Under the pieces are notes generated by a model. It was not told where the DNA came from, searched no databases, and was given only the letters and a program-made list of their open reading frames with translations. Made by a program: the position numbers and the translations under genes. Of a DNA stretch of 64,000 nt, positions 1-7,439 are shown one piece after another; the first letter of the stretch is position 1, and each line of letters starts with the position of its first letter. The DNA comes from Streptosporangium carneum (lineage in GTDB: Bacteria > Actinomycetota > Actinomycetes > Streptosporangiales > Streptosporangiaceae), in NCBI RefSeq assembly GCF_027922005.1, contig NZ_BSEV01000031.1, positions 1-64,000 on the forward strand, written 5' to 3'.

Positions 1-2
1 AG

Positions 3-227
3 ACGGTGCAGGGCTCCGTGGTGGAGACCGAGTCGGATCTGGGCTCGAACCCGTCGCCGGTCCGTCCGGGCCAGCAGGTCATGGTGGTCTACGACCCCGA
101 GCGACCCCAGCGTGCCCGTCTGGACGGGGCGGGCGGCAAGGGCGTGCTCCACAGCGTGCTGTTCATGACCGTTGGGGCGATCATCCTGGTGGTCTCCCTG
201 GTCTTCGCGGTCAAATCCTGGTTGTGA
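3..227 (+). CDS. DUF3592-like membrane protein, C-terminal part (5' end outside window)
   Basis: The reading frame is already open at the first base, so only the C-terminal ~75 residues are visible. The segment has a soluble part with the phrase VVYDPERPQRARLDG, typical of the end of DUF3592 domains, followed by one hydrophobic helix (about FMTVGAIILVVSLVFAV) and a short KSWL tail. DUF3592 proteins are small membrane proteins of unknown function that are common in actinobacteria. The internal GTG at base 6 could be read as a start, but the conserved portion visible here is only the end of the family, so a truncated view of a longer gene is more likely. Confidence 0.55.
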   Translation, partial: TVQGSVVETESDLGSNPSPVRPGQQVMVVYDPERPQRARLDGAGGKGVLHSVLFMTVGAIILVVSLVFAVKSWL

Positions 228-306
228 GGACGGGGAGCGGACATCGCCGGCATCCGTAGGCGGTGCGGAGGTGTGAGGCCCGTACGGTCTCGGGTCGTTC
301 GGGGTT

Positions 307-1164
307 TCACATCGCTGTCCTGTCGAGGAAGCCGACGACGCGGGTGTTGAGGTCGGCGGCCTCGTGCCACGGCATCGCGTGATGGGACAGGCCCGGAAGC
401 ACCGCGGTCTCCGCGTGGGGCAGAAGGCGTGCGGCGGCGGATGCGACGCGGTGCGGGGAGTGGGCCCTGCCGCGTCCGGCGAGGAGCACCAGGGTCGGCG
501 TCGTGAGCGCGCGCAGCGATTCGGGCCTGGGCCGCTTGCCGGTTACGACCTTCGTGTCCGGGAACTCCGCGGCCAGGCCGTAGAGCCGCAGCCAGGCGGG
601 GTCGGCGTGCGCGCCGCCGGTCTCCCACGCCAGGAAGGCCCGCGCACGCGAGGCCGTCGGCCGCGTGAGGGACGGCAGGGCGCGTGCCAGGTATCCCGCC
701 CGGAACCCTCCGAAACACTGCGTCGGGTCGAGCAGGACGAGCCGCCGGACCCGCCGGGGTGCGTGGAGACCGTACGTCAGGGCGATCCACCCTCCGTAGG
801 AGTGTCCGCACACCGCGGCGCTCTCGATCCCGAGCCCGTCGAGCACCCCGTCCAGCCAGCCGAGCAGGTCGCGGACGCTGCGAGGGGGGCGTTCGCCCCG
901 GACGCTCCGTCCCGGCTCGCCGATGCGGTCCACGGCGTACACCCGATGGCGGTGTGCGAACGCGGCGACGTTGGCGAACCACATCGCCGCCGTGGTGCCG
1001 CCGCCGTGCAACAGGACCAACGGCGGGCCGTCTGCGGGGCCGCACGCGTTCACCCGTGTCGTGCCGTACACCGACGGCAGATCGATCGACTCGACCCGGA
1101 CCGGCCAGCGCTCAAGGACCGCGTCGTAGGCGGAGAGGAAGGCCGTGTTCCGGTCGTCGGACAT
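307..1164 (-). CDS. alpha/beta hydrolase
   Basis: This 285-residue protein has the alpha/beta hydrolase layout: an oxyanion-hole HGGG motif (residues ~54-57), the nucleophile elbow GHSYGG with the catalytic Ser in the middle, an acid region near LVLLAGRGRAHSP and the catalytic His in LSHHAMP close to the C-terminus. The substrate cannot be read from sequence; esterase, lactonase or epoxide-hydrolase-like activity are all possible. The ATG at 1162-1164 follows a purine-rich GGGGTGGGG. It is transcribed divergently from a MarR-type regulator, and an inverted repeat sits between them, so it is probably controlled by that regulator. Confidence 0.85.
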   Translation of the reverse strand: MSDDRNTAFLSAYDAVLERWPVRVESIDLPSVYGTTRVNACGPADGPPLVLLHGGGTTAAMWFANVAAFAHRHRVYAVDRIGEPGRSVRGERPPRSVRDLLGWLDGVLDGLGIESAAVCGHSYGGWIALTYGLHAPRRVRRLVLLDPTQCFGGFRAGYLARALPSLTRPTASRARAFLAWETGGAHADPAWLRLYGLAAEFPDTKVVTGKRPRPESLRALTTPTLVLLAGRGRAHSPHRVASAAARLLPHAETAVLPGLSHHAMPWHEAADLNTRVVGFLDRTAM

Positions 1165-1183
1165 GCCCCACCCCGATAAGTAG

Positions 1184-1212
1184 CTCGCTCAGCAATAATC
1201 TCGTTGAGCGAG
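1184..1212. promoter_or_regulatory. inverted-repeat operator candidate between hydrolase and MarR gene
   Basis: A perfect 8-base inverted repeat, CTCGCTCA (1184-1191) and TGAGCGAG (1205-1212), is separated by 13 bases in the divergent intergenic space. Each arm extends as a partly similar AT-rich flank. Position and size fit a site for the adjacent MarR-type protein, which would then control both genes. Binding is inferred. Confidence 0.6.
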
Positions 1213-1261
1213 ATAATGCCATACTGTGGCGGGGACGAGGAGCCGGGAGGGTGGCGGGGAC

Positions 1262-1723
1262 GTGTACGAACAGGACGCCGGGATGCGGGTGGTCCACCTG
1301 CTGCGCGCCATCACCGTGGAACTCGACCGCATGGGAGAGAGGTTCGCCGCCGAGCACGCTCTTCATCCGACCGATGTGCGTGCGCTCATCTGCCTGCTGG
1401 ACGCCGCCCGCACGGGAACGCCCGCCACCCCGGGAACGCTGGGGGCGCACCTCGGCCTCAACTCCGCGGGCACCACGGCGGTGGTCGACCGTCTGGAAAG
1501 ACTCGGTCACGTGCGCCGGGAACGCGACACCCAGGACCGTCGGCGGGTGCTGCTGAAAGTGGACGAGAGCGCCGTCGCGCTCGGATGGGGCTTCTTCGGC
1601 CCGCTCATCCACGAGATCGTCGCCGTCATGGGCCGGTTCGACGCCGCAGAGCAGGCGACCGTCGAGCGCTTCCTCGGTGGTGTGCACGAGGCCGTCACCC
1701 TGAGACGAACCGCCCAGGACTAG
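1262..1723 (+). CDS. MarR-family transcriptional regulator
   Basis: A 153-residue protein with the MarR winged-helix plan: an N-terminal dimerisation helix (RVVHLLRAITVELDRMG), a recognition region (TPGTLGAHLGLNSAGTTAVVDRLERLGHV), and the wing with the hallmark DxRRR signature in RERDTQDRRRVLLK. I prefer the GTG at 1262, preceded by GGGAGG at 1245-1250, over an in-frame GTG at 1226 that lacks a ribosome site and abuts the inverted repeat. It is divergent from the alpha/beta hydrolase at 307-1164 and probably represses it and itself. Confidence 0.85.
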   Translation: MYEQDAGMRVVHLLRAITVELDRMGERFAAEHALHPTDVRALICLLDAARTGTPATPGTLGAHLGLNSAGTTAVVDRLERLGHVRRERDTQDRRRVLLKVDESAVALGWGFFGPLIHEIVAVMGRFDAAEQATVERFLGGVHEAVTLRRTAQD

Positions 1724-2127
1724 GTTGTGCCGGTCCACGTCATGAGCCGAAGGTCTCCCCGGAGTGACCGGCCAGGCGCCCGTGGTCTCGCCGCTCCTCG
1801 ACACTGCACGCTCGGACCGCGGATGCCCTCGGGGGCGAGGTCGTCCGTACGCTGGACGCGGCCGTCACGTCACCGCGGTCCCCGCGTGAGCTGGAGGCGG
1901 TCGTCCACGCTCCGCGCATGATCCGCCGAGAGGGAGTGGGAGCCTTCCCTGTGTCGGCAAGCGTCGCCTGAAGGCGGCGTCGAACGAGGAGATTACCGCC
2001 GACCAGGTGCGCGGCCTTCCTGAGCCGGTGGCGGAGACGGTGGACCGCGTGCGCCCCTCGCACCACTGTCGATCAGTGCGTCTGGTCGCATTACTTCGTG
2101 CACATATCTTGCATATCGCCACGGCCG
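1724..2127. other. non-coding stretch with possible gene remnants
   Basis: I see no intact gene in these ~400 bases. Two short translated stretches on the plus strand look protein-like but are out of frame with each other. One is around 1826-1971 (containing EVVRTLDAAVTSP and RELEAVVHAPRMIRREG). The other, around 1995-2060, reads EEITADQVRGLPEPVAETVD and resembles the start of DUF6544-type proteins. These may be leftovers of a broken gene; the identification is tentative. Confidence 0.25.
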
Positions 2128-2817
2128 ATGGGAATGGCTGGTATGGCTGGAATCATGATCTTCTTGAGTCGGACCTGCCGAGTCGCCGTACTCACTCTTC
2201 TGATCGTTCAGGTCACCGCTGTCGTCACCGATTCCCGAGCGGCGGCCGACGCGCGCGAACGGCCACGGGGCGGTGCCGCGGCGCCGGCTCACCGCATGCT
2301 GGCCCAGCTGAAGGTCGCCAGGCCGTTGTCGATGCGCGGTTACAGCCATCGGCGGTTCCAGCCCCGGTGGGCGCACCACAGAGGTAAGTGTGACGCGCGG
2401 GAGGTGGTCCTTGCCCGCAGCGGGCGGGGCGTGCGCAGAAACGCCGCCTGCCAGCCTGTAAGGGGTGTCTGGTACAGCCCGTACGACGGCAGGGTGCTGA
2501 AGAGCGTGAAGCAGATCGACGTCGACCATGTCGTGCCGCTGGCGTACGCCTGGCGCTCCGGGGCCAGCAGATGGAGCCAGGCACGGCGGCGCGCCTTCGC
2601 CAACGACCTCAATCGCCCCGAGCTGGTAGCGGTCAGCCACTCCGCCAACATCGCGAAGGGAGGCCAGGGACCGCAGAGCTGGCGTCCGTCGCGCCGCAGT
2701 CACTGGTGCCGCTACGCGACCTCATGGATCACGGTGAAGCACCACTACCGGCTCTTCGTCACCCGGGGGGAGAAAGTGGCCCTGGGCAACATGCTCCGCA
2801 CCTGCCGAAGGCAATGA
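2128..2817 (+). CDS. secreted HNH-family nuclease-like protein
   Basis: About 229 residues with an N-terminal hydrophobic segment (VAVLTLLIVQVTAVV) ending near AAADA, suggesting Sec export. The C-terminal half matches the extracellular HNH/DUF1524-type family common in actinobacteria: the metal-site motif VDHVVPLAYAW (DH pair), FANDL, AVSHSANIAKG with the Asn and Lys of the third HNH element, a Trp-Arg-Pro stretch, CRYATSWITVKHHY and a C-terminal NMLRTC. Four Cys residues could pair outside the cell. Likely role: a secreted nuclease, for nutrient scavenging or competition. An in-frame GTG at 2098 is possible, but the ATG at 2128 gives a more normal signal peptide. No neighbour suggests a partner or immunity protein. 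Confidence 0.75.
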   Translation: MGMAGMAGIMIFLSRTCRVAVLTLLIVQVTAVVTDSRAAADARERPRGGAAAPAHRMLAQLKVARPLSMRGYSHRRFQPRWAHHRGKCDAREVVLARSGRGVRRNAACQPVRGVWYSPYDGRVLKSVKQIDVDHVVPLAYAWRSGASRWSQARRRAFANDLNRPELVAVSHSANIAKGGQGPQSWRPSRRSHWCRYATSWITVKHHYRLFVTRGEKVALGNMLRTCRRQ

Positions 2818-2987
2818 GATGAGGAGTGGTCAGGGCGGCATCTGCAGGCTTCGGTTCCTGACGCCCCGCTCGTGCGTCGCGAAGCCGGGTCTCGGGCGGG
2901 ACATACGACCGGGCGGTCGTCGGGGGCGGGGAAGGGCTGTGCTGTCACGCCCCGGCCGGCACGCGCCGACCTTTCGAGACGCGGCCG

Positions 2988-3272
2988 TCACCCGGACGCC
3001 GAGATCTCGCCGGCCGTGACCTGAGGAGGGTTGGGAAGCAGGGAGGCGAGGTTCTCCCGTACGAAGTCCGTAGCCCTTCGGGTGGATTCCTCGGCTCCGT
3101 CCTGATCTTCAAAGACACTGGTGGAAACCATCACCCCATCCCCGGCGTCGACCCAGTAGTAAGCCACGAATCCGGGGACCTGGCGGATGAGCGGCACGAA
3201 CCCCTCACTCACCCGGCGTCCCGCCTCGGCGGGATCGGTCACCCCTTCGTATCGCCGTACCGTTGCGTACAT
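2988..3272 (-). CDS. ABM-like dimeric alpha/beta-barrel protein
   Basis: A 94-residue protein beginning MYATVRRYEGVTDPAEAGRR with VPGFVAYYWVDAGDGVMVSTSVFEDQDGAEE-type strands. This is the pattern of single-domain antibiotic-biosynthesis-monooxygenase-like ferredoxin-fold dimers. The ATG at 3270-3272 follows GGGAGG at good spacing, so the longer upstream extension is unlikely. The catalytic role, if any, is unknown; many members are small oxidoreductases or simply bind ligands. It stands alone, divergent from the membrane protein at 3571. Confidence 0.7.
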   Translation of the reverse strand: MYATVRRYEGVTDPAEAGRRVSEGFVPLIRQVPGFVAYYWVDAGDGVMVSTSVFEDQDGAEESTRRATDFVRENLASLLPNPPQVTAGEISASG

Positions 3273-3570
3273 GATCGACCTCCCCGGGCTCAAGATCGCA
3301 CTATGTGGGAGGACATACCCCCATCCGCCTCCTCGGAGGCCAAGGGTCGGTAAACGAATGACATGCGCAGGATCACTCTGCTGCGGGGACGATGTCGGCG
3401 ACGGGGCAGGTCCGCTCACTGCCCGCCTCACCCGCCGGTCACGCTGCTTGTTTGCGGACGTCCAGGTTTGACGGCGCGGCCCTGCTGAGGAACCGGAACC
3501 GGGGGCAGGGCGTTCCTCTTGTAGCTCGTGCACCCATCCGCGCATGCCTTCCTGAGTCCAAGGAGCAGAG
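3273..3570. other. divergent intergenic region
   Basis: About 300 bases between two divergently read genes. It presumably carries both promoters. I see no convincing conserved promoter pair, repeat or short gene. Confidence 0.3.
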
Positions 3571-4113
3571 ATGGTCGATCCGGGTGTCGCCTATCAGTTG
3601 GACGTCATCAGGTGGCACATATCGCGTAGCGAGGCTCAGCGGGCTGGACTGTGGACTCGCGCGGCCGCGGTTCTGAGCGCCAACACTTTGGTGATCGCGG
3701 GTGCCGCGCTGATGTTGACCCTCGGAACCAGATCGTCGGGCGGCAGCCTGATCGCCGCACTGGTGGCGCTTGTCTTCGTCCTCGTCTCCACCTTTGAGAT
3801 CATGCGCCTGATCGCAGCCGTCAGAGACTGGGGCAGAAGCTTTCCGGCGGCGGACTCTCCAACGCCCCTGATATTTTGCATGTCGGATACGGTGCAGGCC
3901 CTGGAAACGTTCGTCGGCTTTCGGGAGGTCGTTGAATCCTGGACGCCCCAAAAAGAGCTGGACGCAGGGGTGTCCGAACTGTGGAGGATCAGCGTGCTCC
4001 ACAGAAACCGTATATATCAGCTTAGACGGGCGGCTCGTTGGCTCATATTGAGCATAGTCTCCCTGGTGGTCTCCGGGACTCTCGCCGTGTTCGCCCTGTG
4101 GCCGGGCTTCTAG
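3571..4113 (+). CDS. small multi-pass membrane protein, unknown function
   Basis: A 180-residue protein with an amphipathic N-terminal helix (YQLDVIRWHISRSEAQRAGLWTRAA), two adjacent membrane spans (about residues 30-50 and 60-80), a soluble charged middle (GFREVVESWTPQKELDAG), and a third span near the C-terminus (LILSIVSLVVSGTLAVFAL). The layout loosely recalls small transmembrane effectors found beside nucleotide-signalling defence genes, but no cyclase or sensor lies next to it, so that idea is weak. The start ATG follows AAGGAG at 3560-3565. Function unknown. Confidence 0.7.
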   Translation: MVDPGVAYQLDVIRWHISRSEAQRAGLWTRAAAVLSANTLVIAGAALMLTLGTRSSGGSLIAALVALVFVLVSTFEIMRLIAAVRDWGRSFPAADSPTPLIFCMSDTVQALETFVGFREVVESWTPQKELDAGVSELWRISVLHRNRIYQLRRAARWLILSIVSLVVSGTLAVFALWPGF

Positions 4114-4358
4114 GTCCCGTACGGAGTTGAGATCAGCGGGACTGTCTGCGCTCCATTGCGCGGCCCCGGTAAACCTTCGCCATAGCGCGTGGAGACCTCG
4201 CCGACGAGGAATGGTCCTTGACCGGACCTCGCTCGCTCAGCGGCGAGTCCGGTCTGACGCCGGGAGCCGCCCCGGGGGCTCTGAACTGTCGCTTCGAGCA
4301 CGAGAGCCCGGCCCATGGACGGGCTGTGAGCGGGGCGGGCGGGCTATCATCGTCCGCC
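4114..4358. other. intergenic region with hairpin 4220-4254
   Basis: Between the membrane protein and the methyltransferase. It contains an inverted repeat, GACCGGAC (4220-4227) and GTCCGGTC (4247-4254), whose inner bases also partly pair. It could be a terminator for the upstream gene, although no T-run follows, or a leader structure for the methyltransferase. Confidence 0.4.
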
Positions 4359-4991
4359 ATGACCGACTCCCCCTACCTGAGGGCCACCGCGCAGGCCTAT
4401 GACGCTGTCGCCGGGCGTTACGCCGACTTCGTCCGGGGCGAGCTCGCGCAGGTGCCACTGGACCGTGCGGTGCTCGCCGCGTTCGCCGAGTTCGTGCGGG
4501 CCGCCGGCGCGGGGCCCGTGGCCGAGTTCGGTTGTGGTCCCGGACGGGTGACAGCGCATCTGCGGGATCTGGGATTGGACGTCTTCGGCGTCGACCTGTC
4601 GCCGGCGATGATCGACCTTGCCCGCCGGGCTTACCCGGACCTGAGCTTCGAGGTCGGTTCGATGGACGCTCTGGACCTTGCCGACGGCAAGCTCGGGGGC
4701 ATCGTGGCGTGGTATTCGATCATCCACACGCCGCCGGAGGAGTTGCGGTCGTACTTCGCCGAGTTCCGCCGGGTGCTTGCTCCGGAAGGCCACCTGCTCC
4801 TTGCCTTCTTCGAGTCCGAGGGCGGGCCGGTGACGGTGTTCGACCACGCGGTGACGCCCGCTTACCGGTGGCCGATCGACGACCTCGCCGAGCTGGCGCG
4901 CGAGGTCGAGTTCGTCGAGGTCGGACGGATGCTGCGCGAGCCCCGCGAGGGAGAGCGGTTCCGCCGAGGCCATCTGCTGCTGCGCGGATAG
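4359..4991 (+). CDS. class I SAM-dependent methyltransferase
   Basis: A 210-residue protein with the UbiE/Methyltransf_11 pattern. SAM-binding motif I is VAEFGCGPGRVTAHL, the acidic residue ending strand 2 is in FGVDLSPAMIDLARR, motif post-I is FEVGSMDALDLADG, and motif II is GGIVAWYSIIHTPPEEL followed by a RRVLAPEGHLLLAFF strand. The N-terminus (YDAVAGRYADF) is the usual cap. The ATG at 4359 is chosen because homology begins just after it; upstream in-frame codons lack family character. The methyl acceptor is unknown. It is a single-gene unit. Confidence 0.8.
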   Translation: MTDSPYLRATAQAYDAVAGRYADFVRGELAQVPLDRAVLAAFAEFVRAAGAGPVAEFGCGPGRVTAHLRDLGLDVFGVDLSPAMIDLARRAYPDLSFEVGSMDALDLADGKLGGIVAWYSIIHTPPEELRSYFAEFRRVLAPEGHLLLAFFESEGGPVTVFDHAVTPAYRWPIDDLAELAREVEFVEVGRMLREPREGERFRRGHLLLRG

Positions 4992-5020
4992 ACGTCTCGG
5001 CATGGGCGAACGATCGCAGT

Positions 5021-5220
5021 AGACGGAAAGAGCCACGGAACGGCCCTGGCGCAGCAGGGTGCGCACCTCCGCGAGCAGGTCCACCTGGGCCCGCCAGCCG
5101 CCGCCCGCGACGCCGATGACCGCGTGCCCGGCCCCGGCCTCGCGGTAGGCGGCCAGGTGGTCGCCGTGCCAGAGGCTGTTGTCGTCGGCGGACGCCTCCG
5201 TGGTCCCTGACGACTCGACG
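5021..5220 (-). pseudogene. possible remnant of an enzyme gene
   Basis: Read on the minus strand, these ~65 codons give a well-composed protein piece (LWHGDHLAAYREAGAGHAV, then GVAGGGWRAQVDLLAEVRTLL) unlike the arginine/proline-rich shadow sequence around it. It resembles the C-terminal end of a luciferase-like monooxygenase or similar barrel enzyme, but there is no start, ribosome site or complete domain. It is probably a degraded gene end between 4992 and 5241, which otherwise holds nothing. Low confidence. Confidence 0.25.
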
Positions 5221-5241
5221 CTGGACGACGGCCGGGGCGCG

Positions 5242-6078
5242 TTACGAGATCGCGCGGAGTCGGCCGGAGGACCGCTGACGGAGCTGATCAATGCCCTGGG
5301 CTGTCTTTTCGTCCGCGGGGAGAAGAACGACCAGTTGCTGCGCGTCTGAGGAGAGTTCGAGCGTCTCGCGGAGCAGCCGAAGTTCGCACCCGGACGGGTG
5401 GTTGAGTCGTAGGACTCCACGTCGCGGAACCACGTGACGGTTCAGACGCCGGGTGAAGTCAGGACCGGAGACGGGCGCGAGTTCCGCGGAGAGCCACTCG
5501 GAGTTCTCGACAGACGGTGCGAGCCACAGGTCGAAGGCCTGTTCGTCCGCGACGTCGTCCCAGTCGGCGAAGAACGTCCGGGCGCCGGGGTCGGTGAAGA
5601 CGTAGCGGGTGAGGTTCGGCTTGTCGGCGTCGAGCAACCCGGTTCCGCCCATCACCAACTCGTAACCGCTGGTGTGGGCGAGGACGTCGCCCAGCCGGTT
5701 CGTCACCACCGCGATTCCCGGTTCGAGGAGGCGGAGCGTCTCCAGGACGGACGGACGGACGTCGTGGCGCGGCGGCGTGGGCTGGGGATGAGCGGAACAT
5801 TCACCGCCGGTGATCTTCGCGAGGTAGCGCAGGTGGTTGCGCTCGGAGGGGGCGAGGCTGAGCGCGTCGGCGAGCGCGTTCACCACCGCCACCGAGGGGT
5901 TGCGGTCACGGCCCTGCTCGATACGGGTCAGGTATTCGACGCTGATGCCGGCCCGAGCAGCCAGATCCGAGCGTCGTAGGCCAGGTGACCGGCGACGGCC
6001 ATGATCCGGCAGTCCCAACAGGTCTGGCTGAATGCTGTCGCGTTTGGCCCGAACGAAGTCCCCCAACGGCGTACCCAT
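5242..6078 (-). CDS. XRE-family regulator with MmyB-like ligand-binding domain
   Basis: A 278-residue protein. Residues ~1-75 are an XRE helix-turn-helix (GDFVRAKRDSIQP, LRRSDLAARAGISVEYLTRIEQGR, LADALSLAPSERNHL). Residues ~100-260 are the MmyB-like sensor domain (VVTNRLGDVLAHTSGYELVM, LTRYVFTDPGARTFFADW, then the LNHPSGCELRLLRETLEL region). This architecture is an actinobacterial specialty and usually controls a divergent oxidoreductase. The ATG at 6076-6078 is used; an upstream in-frame start would add a non-homologous leader. It is divergent from the FMN reductase at 6192, its likely target. Confidence 0.88.
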   Translation of the reverse strand: MGTPLGDFVRAKRDSIQPDLLGLPDHGRRRSPGLRRSDLAARAGISVEYLTRIEQGRDRNPSVAVVNALADALSLAPSERNHLRYLAKITGGECSAHPQPTPPRHDVRPSVLETLRLLEPGIAVVTNRLGDVLAHTSGYELVMGGTGLLDADKPNLTRYVFTDPGARTFFADWDDVADEQAFDLWLAPSVENSEWLSAELAPVSGPDFTRRLNRHVVPRRGVLRLNHPSGCELRLLRETLELSSDAQQLVVLLPADEKTAQGIDQLRQRSSGRLRAIS

Positions 6079-6191
6079 GCTGTGAAGCGTACGGTGCCGC
6101 ACTCCGGTTGTGGAGTGCTGTGGGTGGCCCTCCGAGGGCCAGCCTGAGCACGGTCTGGCTATGCCCGCCACGACGCCTGATCGTGGTGGGC

Positions 6192-6785
6192 ATGGACAAC
6201 AAGCACACGTTGGCGGTCATCATCGGAAGCGTCCGGGAAGGACGGTTCGGTCCGGTGGTGGCCTCGTGGGTCGCCGACCAGGCCCGCGCTCACGGTGGAT
6301 TCGACGTGAACGTCGTCGATCTGGCGCAGATGGAGATCCCGCTGGCCCTGCCCGCGGCATCGCCGAAGTTCGCCGGCGAGAACTACCCTCGTCCGGCGGG
6401 GATGGCGGCACTGACCTCGGCGCTGGACGGCGCCGACGCGTTCGTGGTGGTCACGCCGGAGTACAACCACAGCTATCCCGCGTCGCTGAAGGCGGCCGTC
6501 GACTGGCACTTCAACCAGTGGGCGGCCAAGCCTGTCGCCTTCGTCAGCTACGGCGGCGCGGCGGGTGGCCGGCATGCCGTGCTGCACCTGGAGAACGTGT
6601 TCGCCGAGTTGCACGCGGTGACGATTCGCGATGGTCTGGCCTTTCCGAACTACTACACGGCGTGGCAGGACGGCCGTCCACTCGACCCTGAGGCCCCCGG
6701 GTACGCCAAGGCGTTGCTGGACCAGCTGGCCTGGTGGGCAGGCGCTCTTCGGTCGGCGCGCGAGATCGCTCCCTACCCGGCATGA
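6192..6785 (+). CDS. NADPH-dependent FMN reductase family protein
   Basis: A 197-residue flavodoxin-like protein. The N-terminal strand and phosphate loop is LAVIIGSVREGRFGPVVASW, followed by the second FMN-contact loop VVVTPEYNHSYPASLKAAVDW and FVSYGGAAGGRHAV. These are the three signatures of the FMN_red family, which transfers electrons from NAD(P)H to FMN, quinones or xenobiotics. The ATG at 6192 fits the usual N-terminus; two GTG codons lie just upstream in frame. It is divergent from the MmyB-type regulator, an arrangement seen often for such reductases. Confidence 0.88.
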   Translation: MDNKHTLAVIIGSVREGRFGPVVASWVADQARAHGGFDVNVVDLAQMEIPLALPAASPKFAGENYPRPAGMAALTSALDGADAFVVVTPEYNHSYPASLKAAVDWHFNQWAAKPVAFVSYGGAAGGRHAVLHLENVFAELHAVTIRDGLAFPNYYTAWQDGRPLDPEAPGYAKALLDQLAWWAGALRSAREIAPYPA

Positions 6786-6890
6786 GCGCCGCGATGAGGA
6801 GCGCGTCCCGCTCGGGCGCGCCGATCCGCTGGTCGGCGGGCGTCAGCGCGAGGTCCTGGCCGCCGTCTCCGCACTCGGCCAGGGCGTCGC
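6786..6890 (-). pseudogene. possible DUF1707 N-terminal remnant
   Basis: On the minus strand this stretch encodes LTPADQRIGAPERDALLIAAL, close to the RIGDAERDA signature at the start of DUF1707 proteins, but it is followed by no recognisable domain. It may be a degraded gene fragment. Weak evidence. Confidence 0.2.
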
Positions 6891-6903
6891 CTCACACAAA
6901 AAC

Positions 6904-6927
6904 AACAGTACTTATATAAGTGCTGTT
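6904..6927. promoter_or_regulatory. MarR operator candidate
   Basis: AACAGTACTT (6904-6913), four bases ATAT, then AAGTGCTGTT (6918-6927): a 10-base inverted repeat with one mismatch. It sits 12 bases upstream of the MarR start at 6939, in an AT-rich patch that probably is also the promoter. It is a likely autoregulatory site. Confidence 0.65.
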
Positions 6928-6938
6928 ATGATGCGCCC

Positions 6939-7439
6939 ATGGCCGACCCCGCCGCACCCGACCCCACCCAGGAGAGCCTCTGGAGGCCTCTGCGGCTTCT
7001 GCAGGCGTCGATGGACGCTGACATCGCTCGCCTCTACTCAGAGAAACACATCAAAGGGCTCAAGCCGAGTTTCGTGATGGAGCTGCTCAGGCTGCACGCC
7101 CACGGGCCGATGACCATCACCGAACTGGCGGAGTCGGTCGGCCGGACGCACTCGGCGCTCAGCCAGAAGGTGGCCGCGATGCGCGCGGCCGGCTGGGTCG
7201 AGACCGTCGCGGGCGACGACGCGCGCAGCAAGAAGGTGACGCTCACCGGCGACGCCCGCGGCATCGTCGACCGCCTGGCGGCGGAGTGGCGGGCCACCGA
7301 GGCCGCCGTCGCCGAGATCGAGGCCGAGATCCCCTACCCGCTCACCCGGGTCGTCGCCGACATCGAACGGGTCCTCGCCCGCAAGAGCTTCCACGATCGG
7401 ATCGCGGAAAAGCTGGCCGAGGACCCCGCATGGGAGTAA
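6939..7439 (+). CDS. MarR-family transcriptional regulator
   Basis: A 166-residue winged-helix protein: helices FVMELLRLHAHGPMTITELAESV, recognition helix RTHSALSQKVAAMRAAGWV, and the wing with GDDARSKKVTLT in place of the usual DxRxK. The C-terminal helices would form the dimer. The MFS exporter starts inside its last codons (10-base overlap), so the two are translationally coupled, and the regulator likely represses the pair in response to an exported compound. Confidence 0.85.
   Translation: MADPAAPDPTQESLWRPLRLLQASMDADIARLYSEKHIKGLKPSFVMELLRLHAHGPMTITELAESVGRTHSALSQKVAAMRAAGWVETVAGDDARSKKVTLTGDARGIVDRLAAEWRATEAAVAEIEAEIPYPLTRVVADIERVLARKSFHDRIAEKLAEDPAWE

Noticed and set aside
4220-4254. 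Inverted repeat as a firm rho-independent terminator
   Set aside because: Short 8-base arms and no T-run, ~105 bases after the upstream stop; left as an unassigned hairpin.
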